From Bog-159 sp050008575 (GTDB lineage Bacteria; Acidobacteriota; Terriglobia; Bryobacterales; Bryobacteraceae), in contig JBEKMJ010000035.1 of the NCBI GenBank assembly GCA_050008575.1, positions 11,870 through 75,869 on the forward strand: 64,000 nt of DNA, given 5' to 3'. How positions within the stretch are numbered: position 1 is the first letter of the stretch; every line of letters begins with the position of its first letter. Position numbers and translations under genes: made by a program. This document shows, piece after piece, positions 33,937 through 42,962 of the stretch. The notes under the pieces were generated by a model. That model saw only the letters and a program-made list of their open reading frames with translations. It ran no database searches and was not told the origin of the DNA.

Positions 33937-34877
33937 AGGATCTTCTTACCCATCGCCGACATGATCATTTCGACTGCCAAATCCGCCGTGCGGTTGATCT
34001 CGTCGATCACCGGGTTGACTTCCACCACTTCCATGGAAAGCATGTGCCCGTTGTCGCAGATCAGCTCCATGGCCAGGTGCGCCTCGCGATACGTGGCGCC
34101 GCCGCGCACCGGAGTGCCCACGCCCGGCGCGAATTGCGGGTCCACCCAATCCATATCGAGCGAAAGATGGAATCCGGCCGTGTCGTCGGTAGCGATGCGG
34201 AAGGCTTCGTCCATCACCGAGCGCAGGCCGCGCTCGTCGATGTCGCGCATGGTAAATGCCCGCACGCCAGTTTCGCGCACGTGGCCCTTTTCGAGTACAT
34301 CCACGTCGCGCAGGCCGACCAGCACGGTCTTGCGCGGATTCACCTTGGGCGCATAGCCAAAGAGGTTGGCCAGTTCGGGAGGACCCAGGCCCACGCAACA
34401 TGCCAGCGGCATGCCGTGAACGTTGCCGCTGGGCGAGGATTCGGGCGTGTTCATATCCGCGTGCGCGTCGATCCAGATCAGTCCGATTTCCTGCTTCTTA
34501 CGGCGGAAATGGCGGGAAACGCCGGCCACCGTGCCTACCGCCACCGAGTGGTCGCCGCCCAGCACCAGCGGGACTTTCTTCATGGTGAGCGCGCGATCCA
34601 CCTTCACCGCCAGGCGCTTGCAAGCGAGCGCGATCTGCGGCAGGTACTTGGCGCGCGCGGGACCTTCCGGCAGGCTTTCCGGCTGGTCCACAGGGACGTT
34701 GCCGAGATCGTCGGCATGGTAGCCGAGCGCCGCCAGCCGTTTATTCAGATTGGCGACGCGGATGGCGGAGGGGCCCATGTCGACGCCGCGGCGTCCTTGG
34801 CCGAGGTCGAGGGGCGCGCCGATGATGGCGATGTGGGAATGATGCATGAGGTTGTGTTGGGGCGAGACGCCATGCAC
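33933..34877 (-). CDS. rocF: Arginase (arginase/agmatinase family)
   Basis: 314 residues from the first ATG; an in-frame ATG at 34847 gives a more usual N-terminus (HHSHIAIIGAPLDLGQGRRG). Manganese ligands are complete: GGDHSVAVGT, WIDAHADMN, SLDMDWVDPQFAPGVGTPV. The C-terminal MEVVEVNPVID and the DLGQGRRGVDMGPSAIR opening match true arginases (Bacillus RocF type) rather than agmatinases. It hydrolyses arginine to ornithine and urea. It is the first gene of a two-gene unit with ddl. Confidence 0.92.
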   Translation of the reverse strand: MHGVSPQHNLMHHSHIAIIGAPLDLGQGRRGVDMGPSAIRVANLNKRLAALGYHADDLGNVPVDQPESLPEGPARAKYLPQIALACKRLAVKVDRALTMKKVPLVLGGDHSVAVGTVAGVSRHFRRKKQEIGLIWIDAHADMNTPESSPSGNVHGMPLACCVGLGPPELANLFGYAPKVNPRKTVLVGLRDVDVLEKGHVRETGVRAFTMRDIDERGLRSVMDEAFRIATDDTAGFHLSLDMDWVDPQFAPGVGTPVRGGATYREAHLAMELICDNGHMLSMEVVEVNPVIDEINRTADLAVEMIMSAMGKKIL

Positions 34878-35323
34878 GAGTTTATCGCAATGGCCGGCGG
34901 CAGCGCGGGCCTATCGTCCAGCAGACCGAGCCAATCACCCGGATTCGGTCGGCGGTTGGCCCCAGCCTTCGTGACACGCTCTACACATACAGGTCGAAGC
35001 GCTCAAGTTTCCCCATTTTGCCGCAGGCGAGGCCCTGGAGGGCGGGCTTCAGCCGGCGCGGGGCTTTAGCCCCGCTGGTGACACGGGGTTCAGCCTGTGA
35101 ACGGCTAGCTTCGCTCGCTTCCCAGTGCGATAGCGCCTTCGCCCAACCGAACTCCGGCGAAGAAAGCGTCTGCGAACTTGGGCTCCGTTGAACCGATTGG
35201 AGATTGAGACCGAATCCGGGTACTCAAGCCTTGGCGGCCTGATCGGCGCCTCTGGTTAGAACCATATTTAGCGATCCACATAAGCCATCCGCCGCTCCGC
35301 CGCCCCCGGCGTGTCACTATCTT
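34878..35323. other. Gene-free stretch with a degraded hairpin cluster
   Basis: No convincing gene. At about 35037-35100 lies a hairpin cluster (GCGGGGCTttAGCCCCGC, a decayed CACGGGGTTCAGCCTGTG and GGCTAGC/GCTCGC), homologous to the cluster at 62.40-62.48 kb. The rest shows no recognisable signal. Confidence 0.5.
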
Positions 35324-35990
35324 CTACAACCCCGCGCGCCGCGAGTCCTGCACGTTCACGTCGTCATCCACCACCACGATGCACTTACTGAACATCGCTG
35401 CCCAGGCCCCAGATCGCCGACATGACTTTGCGCGAATGCCCCGGATAAGACTTGCGAATCGCGACCAAAATGAAGTTGTGGAAGATGCCCTCGGCCGGCA
35501 TGCAAATGTCGCGCACCTCCGGCAGTTGCATGCGCATCAGCGGCAGAAAGAGCTGCCGCTCGATGGCTTTGCCCATGTAAAAATCCTCCATGGGCGGCGG
35601 TCCCACGATAGTAGTCGCGTATATCGGATCCTTGCGCTGGGTGATGCAGGTGACTGAAAGACCGGGTACTCGTCGGCCAGAGAATAGAAACCGGTGTGGT
35701 CGCCGAAGGGGCCCTCGCTGCGTAGTTCGCCCAACTCCACATAGCCTTCGAGCACGATTTCGGCGTGCGCGGGCACTTCCAGATCGCAGGTCTGGCACTT
35801 CACCATCTCCACGGGACTGCCGCGCAGGAAGCCCGAGATCGTCATTTCATCCAGGTCCGGGCAACGGCAGGATGGCGGAGAACATAGTGGCGGGGTCCGC
35901 CGATGGCCACTGCGACATGCATGCGCGGGCGCCCGGCCGCGGCCATGCGGCGGTAATGCTCCGCGCATCCCCCGGCGGCGGACTGCTTGC
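35324..35990 (-). pseudogene. Decayed partial copy of the ubiD-type decarboxylase gene
   Basis: This stretch matches 36677-37555 inside the intact decarboxylase gene at well over 90% identity by eye, with ~225 bp deleted near the left end. Compared with the intact copy it has single-base losses (in the catcgctgcccagg stretch near 35391-35404 and at the ggtgactgaaag point near 35650), a 3-base gain near 35552, and two-base losses near 35855 and 35896. The reading frame is broken several times. No start codon region is included. The copy lies downstream of the intact gene on the same strand, as expected from a local duplication followed by decay. Confidence 0.9.
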
Positions 35991-36031
35991 GCGCACTGGA
36001 CACATGATCGCTCGCGTGACGCCGGTTAGGG

Positions 36032-36288
36032 TTAGTAGTGGAACCGGCAGGCGAGAATTCGGATCTTGTCTTCCTGCACGTGATAGACGAGCCGATGTTC
36101 TCGATTGATGCGTCTGACCAACAACCGGACAATTCGTGCTTCAAAGGCTCAGGATTGCCCGGACCGGAATAGGGGTCGCGCTGAATCTCGCGAACGAGTT
36201 TCACGATGCGAAGCGCCTGCGCCCGGTCCTTTTCGATCCACCATGCGAGATCCTCGAAAGCCGATGCGTCAAATTCTAAGTTTCTCAA
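36032..36288 (-). pseudogene. YoeB/Txe-type toxin gene with a one-base frameshift
   Basis: From the ATG at 36288 it reads MRNLEFDASAFEDLAWWIEK, AQALRIVKLVREIQRDPYSG and GNPEPLKHELSGCWS, the YoeB opening. Just after this the frame is lost; one base further on, another frame continues RRINREHRLVYHVQEDKIRI and LACRFHY with a TAA at 36032-36034, exactly the YoeB ending with catalytic Glu, Arg, His and terminal HY. A single missing base after TGGTC explains it. The toxin would be inactive unless this is a sequencing error. It overlaps the antitoxin gene by 20 bases. Confidence 0.75.
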
Positions 36289-36478
36289 CCACAGCCTCGA
36301 GGGAGATTCCCTCCTGGCGTTCCTTCGCAGCCAGCAGACGTTGCTTCATGGTCTCGGACTTGAGCAAGTATGCGGTTTCCCGCTCCGACTCGATTTCGCG
36401 CCAGAGCTCAATCGGGACAATGACTGCGGTTGGTTCGCCAGCTTCGTTGGAGACGATTTGGATCGCAGCGTTTTCCAT
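36269..36478 (-). CDS. YefM/Phd-type antitoxin
   Basis: 69 residues from the ATG at 36478; the longer open frame upstream is not needed. NEAGEPTAVIVPIELWREIE is the Phd/YefM beta-strand with its characteristic VP-x-E motif. SERETAYLLKSETMKQRLLA and AKERQEGISLEAVVEKLRI form the toxin-binding tail. It would bind and silence the YoeB-like toxin encoded next and repress the operon. The antitoxin frame is intact while the toxin is frameshifted, a common fate for dying modules. Confidence 0.8.
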   Translation of the reverse strand: MENAAIQIVSNEAGEPTAVIVPIELWREIESERETAYLLKSETMKQRLLAAKERQEGISLEAVVEKLRI

Positions 36479-36537
36479 GCCTTCAGTGTACCGCCGCTGC
36501 CGCTCACTCGCCACGGCGGCGTTACCCGCGCAAGGCG

Positions 36538-36627
36538 CCGAAGCTGAGTTGTCAGCGACATCTTTGACCACTTGTTCTTGCTCGCCTCGTAGAAATTCAT
36601 GCCATCGATGTACGCATATGCCGTCAT
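36538..36627 (-). pseudogene. Possible NYN-domain nuclease remnant
   Basis: A short reading frame beginning MTAYAYIDGMNFYEASKNKW resembles the first strand and metal-binding Asp of NYN (PIN-like) RNases (Y-x-D-G-x-N-x-Y). It then loses similarity and no nuclease domain follows. It lies in a decayed region between the antitoxin gene and ubiD. Evidence is limited to ~25 residues. Confidence 0.35.
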
Positions 36628-36676
36628 TCCCGGTCCTCCGAAAATCGTGCATCGGTGAGTGAGTAAGAGGGCGACC

Positions 36677-38122
36677 CTACAACCCCGCGCGCCGCCATAA
36701 CTCATCCACCCGCCCCTTCACCACATCCGACATCCGGATCACCCCAGGCCAAGGCCTGCTGAACCCTTCTCCCGGCCACTTACGAGTAGCATCCACTCCC
36801 ATCTTCGAGCCGTAATTCGGCAGCCGGCTGGAATGGTCCAACGAATCGATAGGCCCCATCGTAAACTGTATATCGCGCTCCGGGTCGATGTTATTCAGAG
36901 CCTTCCATGCTACTTCGCGCACATCCTGAACGTTTACGTCTTCATCCACCACCACGATGCACTTACTGAACATCGCCTGCCCCAGGCCCCAGATCGCCGA
37001 CATGACTTTGCGCGCGTGTCCCGGATAGGACTTGCGAATCGCCACCAGAATCAGGTTGTGGAAGATACCCTCGGCCGGCATGCAGATGTCGCGCACCTCC
37101 GGCAGTTGCATGCGCATCAGCGGCAGAAAGATCCGCTCAATGGCTTTGCCCATGTAAAAATCCTCCATGGGCGGCGGTCCCACGATAGTAGTCGCGTATA
37201 TCGGATCCTTGCGCTGGGTGATGCAGGTGACGTGAAAGACCGGGTACTCGTCGGCCAGAGAATAGAAACCGGTGTGGTCGCCGAAGGGACCCTCGCTGCG
37301 TAGTTCGCCCAAATCCACATAACCTTCGAGCACGATCTCGGCGTGCGCGGGCACTTCCAGATCGCAGGTCTGGCACTTCACCATCTCCACGGGACTGCCG
37401 CGCAGGAAGCCCGAGATCGTCATTTCATCCAGGTCCGGCGGCAACGGCAGGATGGCGGAGAACATAGTGGCGGGGTCCGCGCCGATGGCCACCGCGACAT
37501 CCATGCGCGGGCGCCCGGCCGCGGCCATGCGGCGGTAGTGCTCCGCGCCCTGCTTGTGCGTCTGCCAGTGCATCCCCGCAGTGCGCTCGTCATAGATCTG
37601 CATGCGGTACATGCCGCAATTGCGCTTGCCGGAATCGGGATTACGCGAAAACACCAGCGGCAGCGTGACGAACCGGCCGCCATCTTCGGGCCAGCACTTC
37701 AGCACCGGATAATCCAGCAGCGAAAAGCCCGTCGCGCGGACAACCTCCTGGCACGGCCCCTTGGATACGATCTTGGGGAAGAACGATCCCATTTCGGCCA
37801 GCTTCGGCAGCATCTTGAGCTTGCCGATCAGACCTTCGGGCATGCGCATTTCCAGGTATTCGGAGATGCGCCGGGCCACGGTTTCGACCGAGTCCACCTC
37901 CAGGGCGATCTGCATCTTGCGCATACTGGCGTAGCTGTTGATCAGCACCGGAATGCCGTAGCCCTTGGGCTTTTCGAACAGCAGCGCCGGGCCGCCGCCT
38001 TTCACCGCGCGGTCGGCGAATTCCGCGATCTCCAGGATAGGGTCGACTTCGAACGGAATGCGCTTGAGCTCCTGGTTCTTCTCCAGCGCGGCGATGAATT
38101 CACGCAGATCGGCGTAGGCCAT
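36677..38122 (-). CDS. ubiD: UbiD-family decarboxylase
   Basis: 481 residues. The N-terminus DLREFIAALEKNQELKRIPF, the central MYRMQIYDERTAGMHWQTHKQG, the catalytic stretch LGELRSEGPFGDHTGFYSLA (Glu and Arg of the E-R-E type site) and the C-terminal IWGLGQAMFSKCIVVVDEDV define a complete UbiD. It decarboxylates aromatic acids using prenylated FMN made by a UbiX partner, which is not in this window. In a menaquinone organism the likely job is the decarboxylation step of quinone synthesis, which fits the menaquinone methyltransferase at 54.9 kb. It starts 63 bases from the divergent fabG. Confidence 0.93.
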   Translation of the reverse strand: MAYADLREFIAALEKNQELKRIPFEVDPILEIAEFADRAVKGGGPALLFEKPKGYGIPVLINSYASMRKMQIALEVDSVETVARRISEYLEMRMPEGLIGKLKMLPKLAEMGSFFPKIVSKGPCQEVVRATGFSLLDYPVLKCWPEDGGRFVTLPLVFSRNPDSGKRNCGMYRMQIYDERTAGMHWQTHKQGAEHYRRMAAAGRPRMDVAVAIGADPATMFSAILPLPPDLDEMTISGFLRGSPVEMVKCQTCDLEVPAHAEIVLEGYVDLGELRSEGPFGDHTGFYSLADEYPVFHVTCITQRKDPIYATTIVGPPPMEDFYMGKAIERIFLPLMRMQLPEVRDICMPAEGIFHNLILVAIRKSYPGHARKVMSAIWGLGQAMFSKCIVVVDEDVNVQDVREVAWKALNNIDPERDIQFTMGPIDSLDHSSRLPNYGSKMGVDATRKWPGEGFSRPWPGVIRMSDVVKGRVDELWRRAGL

Positions 38123-38185
38123 AACGGGGGCGTCTCACTTTCTACTATGATTGAAGTTCACTCATAAAATCCATAAGGAGTAATC

Positions 38186-38920
38186 ATGTTTAATCGAGTG
38201 GCGTTCGTCACGGGCGCCAGCCGGGGAATTGGCCGGGAAATCGCCTTGACGCTGTGCCGCGCCGGTTTCGATATCGCGGTGGCCTCGCCGGAGATCGAGA
38301 AAAACGAAGAAGTGGCGGAGAAGATCCGGGCTTGCAGCGGGCAAGCGCTGACCGTGAATCTGGACCTGTTATCGTACGATTCCATCCGGGAGGGATTCGC
38401 GACCGCGCTGCAGAAGTTCGGACGTATCGACGTGCTGGTGAACAACGCGGGAGTCACGCGCGACGGGTTGGCGGTGCGCATGAAGCGCGAAGATTGGGAG
38501 CGCGTATTGCAGATCAACCTGCATGGCGCGTTCTTCGCCATACAGCAGGTGCTGCCCACCATGATGAAGCAGCGCTACGGTCGCATCGTCAATATTGCCT
38601 CCGTGGTGGGCGAGAGCGGCAATGCGGGGCAGGCGAATTACGTGGCGTCGAAGGCGGGACTGATCGGGCTGACCAAGGCGCTGGCGCAGGAGATGGCGGC
38701 GCGCGAGATTACGGTGAACGCCGTGGCGCCGGGTTTCATCGACACCGACATGACGGCGGTATTGACGGATGAGTTGAAGGAGAAGTTGCTGGCGCAAGTG
38801 CCCTTGCGGCGCCTGGGCCGGCCTGAGGAGATCGCGGCAGCCGTACGTTTTCTGGCCAGCGACGAGGCAGGATACATTACCGGGCACGTGCTGAACGTCA
38901 ACGGCGGGATGTATATGTAG
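38186..38920 (+). CDS. fabG: 3-oxoacyl-ACP reductase FabG-type SDR
   Basis: 244 residues. Cofactor loop TGASRGIGREIAL, NNAGVTRDGL, catalytic IASVVGESGNAGQANYVASK (Ser, Tyr-x3-Lys) and a C-terminal RLGRPEEIAAAVRFLASDEA, GYITGHVLNVNGGMYM. This matches FabG, which reduces 3-oxoacyl-ACP with NADPH in fatty-acid synthesis. The ATG is preceded by an excellent AAGGAG. No other fab genes adjoin, so a specialised reductase role is possible. Confidence 0.88.
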   Translation: MFNRVAFVTGASRGIGREIALTLCRAGFDIAVASPEIEKNEEVAEKIRACSGQALTVNLDLLSYDSIREGFATALQKFGRIDVLVNNAGVTRDGLAVRMKREDWERVLQINLHGAFFAIQQVLPTMMKQRYGRIVNIASVVGESGNAGQANYVASKAGLIGLTKALAQEMAAREITVNAVAPGFIDTDMTAVLTDELKEKLLAQVPLRRLGRPEEIAAAVRFLASDEAGYITGHVLNVNGGMYM

Positions 38921-38947
38921 GTGGCTGGCGGGCCGTATCACGATCGA

Positions 38948-39270
38948 ATGCGCCGCTTAACCGGCCTGTTCCTCGCCGCCGTCGCCGCTGCCACGGCCGG
39001 CGGCAACCTGGATGCCGCGCGCGAACATTCGCGCGGGCCACACGGATGCCGCCATCGGGATCCTGCAACAGCGGCTTGCTAAAGACCCAGCCGCCGTTGC
39101 GGCCGGCATCCTGCTTACCGAAACCCTGCTTCTCTCGCCAAAAACAAATCCGACGCTGGCCTGGAGCGTGTGCCCGGCGACCTTCGCTTTCGTGAGGGCC
39201 GCGTCTTCGACGCCGAGAAAGCTTACCGAGCCGCCGTCAAGCTCGATGCCCATCCGCACTGTTTAGTTCT
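38948..39270 (+). pseudogene. Degenerate TPR-repeat secreted protein gene
   Basis: A signal-peptide start (MRRLTGLFLAAVAAATAGGN LDAAR) is followed by TPR-like fragments in two other frames: RAGHTDAAIGILQQRLAKDP and GDLRFREGRVFDAEKAYRAA. The pieces line up in order as one TPR protein broken by at least two frameshifts and internal loss. No intact reading frame remains. Confidence 0.55.
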
Positions 39271-39349
39271 TTCAGGTCTTATTCACACTGTTAGGAGATA
39301 TAATCGAGTCAGGCCAAGGAGATAGACCGCAACTGCAAAGGCCGTTCGC

Positions 39350-39913
39350 GTGCGCAAATCAAACCATTGGAAACGGATCTGCTTCATTATTCCGCTCTTC
39401 GCCGACGGAGCCTCTCCCTCCGTGCTGCTGCAAGCCACCGACGGAAGCTTCTATGGGACGGCCATGGCGGGTGGGGCCAATAGCTTTGGCACGATCTTCA
39501 AAATCACCTCCGCGGGCACGCTGACGACACTGCACGACTTTAATTTCTACGACGGCTGCAACCCGGTAGGTGGGAGCGTGTTGGTCCAGGGTACCGACGG
39601 AAACTTCTACGGGACAACCACGGGAGGCGGGGCCAACAGCGATGGCATGGTCTTCAGCCTCTCCGTGGGGCGTGGCCCGTTTGTGAAAACGCAGACCAGT
39701 TCCGGAAAGGTGGGCGCGCCGGTTAACATTCTGGGCACGAACCTGACCGGCGCGGCCAGCGTCCGGTTCAACGGCACGGCGGCGGCGTTTCGCGTCGTCT
39801 TGCCTTCCCTGATCGCGGCCGCAGTCCCGGCGGGCGCGACCACTGGCAGAGTCCAAGTTACTACGCCCGCCGAGACGCTGTTCGGTAACGTAGCCTTCCT
39901 GGTAACGCCGTAG
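39350..39913 (+). CDS. GloVer-repeat (TIGR03803-like) protein with IPT/TIG-like C-terminus, short
   Basis: 187 residues from a GTG. Two repeats of the acidobacterial beta-propeller-like family are visible (LLQATDGSFYGTAMAGGANS and LVQGTDGNFYGTTTGGGANS, each followed by GTIF/GMVF). Then comes an IPT/TIG-like domain (FVKTQTSSGKVGAPVNILGT, ending FGNVAFLVTP). Usual family members have eight or more repeats and a signal peptide. Here the N-terminus has neither, so this is probably a truncated gene that has lost its 5' part. It is predicted extracellular if expressed. Confidence 0.6.
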   Translation: MRKSNHWKRICFIIPLFADGASPSVLLQATDGSFYGTAMAGGANSFGTIFKITSAGTLTTLHDFNFYDGCNPVGGSVLVQGTDGNFYGTTTGGGANSDGMVFSLSVGRGPFVKTQTSSGKVGAPVNILGTNLTGAASVRFNGTAAAFRVVLPSLIAAAVPAGATTGRVQVTTPAETLFGNVAFLVTP

Positions 39914-40080
39914 TTCTCAAGATCCCACCCGGCGGTGGGTCCGGAATACCACCCCGCGCCAAAGGATAACAGGCTCCGCTGGAGACGCTTAGTGTTACAC
40001 TAGCGCGAATCCGGGTGCCAAAAAAGGGGTCCTGGCGATCGATCGGGGCCGCTGTCCGATACCCGGCACGGAGGAGAACG

Positions 40081-42696
40081 ATGATTCGAAAACTACGGAC
40101 TTCTTTGCTGACCATCGCCGCGCTGGCGCCGGTCTTGAATATGGTTTGCCAGGCGCAATCGCTGCCTACGTTGACGCGCCATGTGCGCGATGTGGTCGCC
40201 AATGGGCAGGCCAAGCTTATCGGGCAGCTACCCTTGAACCAGACCATGACCCTGGACGTTGTTCTAACGCTAGGCGACCGGACCGGACTGCAATTGTTTC
40301 TGAAGGAACTCTACGATCCCGCCGGCCCCTCTTACCGGCATTTCGTCACCGTGCCTGAGTTTACCGCGCGGTTTGGACCCAGCCAGGCAGACTATGACGC
40401 CGTGGCGCATTTCGCCGAAGCCAATGGCTTCGCGGTGGTGGGTGGCACACACGACGGCATGGACGTGCAGATCAAGGGCCCCGTTTCGGCGGTGCAAGCC
40501 GCTTTCCATGTAACCATGAGCACCTATCAGGATCCCGCCGGCCGCACGTTTTACGCGCCGGACCGTGAGCCTACCGCGGACCTGACGTTCCAGCTTTGGC
40601 ACATCTCCGGTTTGGACAACTACTCCAACCCGCATCCCATGTTCGTCAAGAAGAGCGACTACGCCAAGGCGCATGGTTTGGATCCGGACTCCGTGGTATC
40701 GCATGCCACCACCGGCTCCGGCCCTTCGGCTTCGTTCTTGGGCAGCGACATGCGCGCGGCGTACTACGGCGGCACGGCCCTTACTGGCGCCGGCCAGAAC
40801 CTCGGACTGTTCGAATATCTAGGCACCGACTTGACCGACTTGAACACCTATTTCAGCAATGTCGGCCAAACCAACAATGTGCCCATCACCCTGCTCTCCA
40901 CCGACGGCACCAGCACATCCTGCGTGGATTCGGGGCGAAATGGCTGTGACGACACCGAGCAGACGCTGGACATGACCCAGGCCATCGGCATGGCGCCGGG
41001 GCTGGCCAGCCTGGTGATGTATATCGGATCCACCGACACCGCCATCATCGGCGCGATGACCACGCACAGCCCGTTGCCCACCACCATTGGCTGTTCGTGG
41101 GGCTGGACGCCGGCGGATCCCAGCACGCTGGACCCGTATTTCGAGAAGATGGCGGCGCAAGGGCAGAACTTCTTTGCCGCTTCCGGCGACAGTTCCACCT
41201 GGTCGGCGAGCAATGAGGCCTGGCCGGCGGACGACGCGAATGTGGTTTCCGTCGGCGGCACGGACCTGGTGACGGCCAGCGCGGCCGGCCCCTGGAAGTC
41301 GGAAACCGCCTGGTCCGACAGCGGCGGAGGGATCTCGCCGGACGGAATCGCCATCCCCGCGTGGCAGAAGCTGTCGGGCGTGATCAACTCCAGCAACAAG
41401 GGTTCCACGACCCTACGCAATGGCCCGGACGTGTCGGCCAACGCGAACTTTACATTCTATGTCTGCGCCGACCAAACCACCTGCACGGCAAACGACTATG
41501 GCGGCACCAGCTTCGCCACGCCTATGTGGGCCGGCTACATTGCCCTGGTCAATCAGCAGTTGGCTTCGAACGGCGAACCGGCCATCGGCTTCCTCAACCC
41601 AACCATCTATGCGCAGAATGTGACGTCCAGCTATGCCGCGGACTTCCACGACATCACCAGCGGCACATCCGGCAGCTATTCGGCAGTGACCGGCTACGAT
41701 CTGGTAACCGGCTGGGGCAGCCCCAACACGGGGCTGATCGGCGCCCTCACTGGGACATCCACATCCGGCTTCAGCCTTTCCGCCTCGCCCACTTCAGTTT
41801 CGGTGGTGCAGGGCAGCTCGGGTACGTCCACCATTACCAGTACGGTGACGGGCGGCTTTGATTCGGCCGTTAGCTTGACCGCGTCCGGCGAGCCAACGGG
41901 CGTGACCGTCGGCTTCAGCCCCACATCGATTACCGGCACTGGAACTTCGACCATGACCCTGACCGTGGCCTCGACCACAGCCACCGGCACGTATCCGATT
42001 ACGGTGACGGGAACCGCGGGCAGCACTGTCGAAACCACCAGCGTCTCGCTAACGGTCACCGCCACGGCGAGCCCCAGCTTTACCATTTCCGCTTCGCCCA
42101 CTTCCGTTTCGGTAGTGCAGGGCAGCAGCGGCACTTCGACGATCACGACCACCGTCTCTGGCGGATTCGACTCGGCGATCGGGTTGACCGCGAGCGGCGA
42201 GCCGACCGGCGTCACCGTCAGTTTCAACCCGACGTCCATCTCGGCTCCGGGTTCGGGCACATCCACCATGACCATGACCGTGGCGTCCACAACCGCGCCC
42301 GGCACCTACACGATCACAGCCACGGGCGCGGGCGGCAGTATCACGCACTCGGCGACTGTATCGCTCACCGTGACGACGGCGACGACCGGCAGCTTCACCA
42401 TTTCCGTCTCGCCCACTTCGGGATACCTGGATCAGGGCCAAAGTGGCTACGCTGTCGTGACCACGAAGGTCTCCGGCGGCTTTAACGCGGCGATTGTCTT
42501 GAGCGCAACCGGCGTGCCGGCCGGCGTCACCTACAACTTCACGCCGTCGTCGATAGCGGCTCCGGGTTCGGGCACGTCGGATTTCAATTTGACCGTGTCC
42601 AGAACCGCGCCCACCGGCACCTACCCGATCACTATAACGGGCGCGGGCGGTGGCATTACGCACACCACTATCCTCTCGTTCCAGATCAGGCGGTGA
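40081..42696 (+). CDS. Sedolisin (S53) peptidase with Ig-like C-terminal repeats
   Basis: 871 residues from the ATG at 40081 (GGAGGAGA just upstream). Signal peptide, then a pro-kumamolisin activation domain (~30-180), then the S53 catalytic domain. Its catalytic set is complete: Glu/Asp in DTEQTLDMTQAIGMAPG, Asp in FFAASGDSSTW, Ser in YGGTSFATPMWAGY. A calcium site DLVTGWGSPNTG closes the domain. After residue ~560 come three ~85-100-residue Ig-like repeats, starting FSLSASPTSVSVVQGSSGTS, FTISASPTSVSVVQGSSGTS and FTISVSPTSGYLDQ. It is an acid-active secreted endopeptidase, probably for scavenging protein. Confidence 0.92.
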   Translation: MIRKLRTSLLTIAALAPVLNMVCQAQSLPTLTRHVRDVVANGQAKLIGQLPLNQTMTLDVVLTLGDRTGLQLFLKELYDPAGPSYRHFVTVPEFTARFGPSQADYDAVAHFAEANGFAVVGGTHDGMDVQIKGPVSAVQAAFHVTMSTYQDPAGRTFYAPDREPTADLTFQLWHISGLDNYSNPHPMFVKKSDYAKAHGLDPDSVVSHATTGSGPSASFLGSDMRAAYYGGTALTGAGQNLGLFEYLGTDLTDLNTYFSNVGQTNNVPITLLSTDGTSTSCVDSGRNGCDDTEQTLDMTQAIGMAPGLASLVMYIGSTDTAIIGAMTTHSPLPTTIGCSWGWTPADPSTLDPYFEKMAAQGQNFFAASGDSSTWSASNEAWPADDANVVSVGGTDLVTASAAGPWKSETAWSDSGGGISPDGIAIPAWQKLSGVINSSNKGSTTLRNGPDVSANANFTFYVCADQTTCTANDYGGTSFATPMWAGYIALVNQQLASNGEPAIGFLNPTIYAQNVTSSYAADFHDITSGTSGSYSAVTGYDLVTGWGSPNTGLIGALTGTSTSGFSLSASPTSVSVVQGSSGTSTITSTVTGGFDSAVSLTASGEPTGVTVGFSPTSITGTGTSTMTLTVASTTATGTYPITVTGTAGSTVETTSVSLTVTATASPSFTISASPTSVSVVQGSSGTSTITTTVSGGFDSAIGLTASGEPTGVTVSFNPTSISAPGSGTSTMTMTVASTTAPGTYTITATGAGGSITHSATVSLTVTTATTGSFTISVSPTSGYLDQGQSGYAVVTTKVSGGFNAAIVLSATGVPAGVTYNFTPSSIAAPGSGTSDFNLTVSRTAPTGTYPITITGAGGGITHTTILSFQIRR

Positions 42697-42721
42697 CATC
42701 GCCATCGCCTCAGCGGCGGCC

Positions 42722-42744
42722 GGGGCGGCGCATGGCGCCGCCCC
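42722..42744. repeat. Single hairpin module
   Basis: GGGGCGGCGCatgGCGCCGCCCC, the same module as 13100-13118 and, with a mismatch, near 17822-17838. It sits 25 bases after the first sedolisin stop and may act as a transcript end. The rest of the 266-base gap holds a TATACT-like -10 near 42813 and the second sedolisin's leader. Confidence 0.75.
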
Positions 42745-42962
42745 ACGCGTTTTGTAAAAAGTACCAAAAAACAAGAAAAATAAAACGCCACCGGTAGCGG
42801 GTGGTGTATACTGGCGAAGTCTGGGTTCAAAAAGTTGGGAGTCCCGTTTGTAATCGTCGCCATTTCTAGAAGCTCACGTCGGGGAGATACCTGATTCGCC
42901 GCCCGGCCGATGAGCAAAGAGGACGTTCCGGCACCGGACAAGAGGAGAATAGAGGAAAATTC

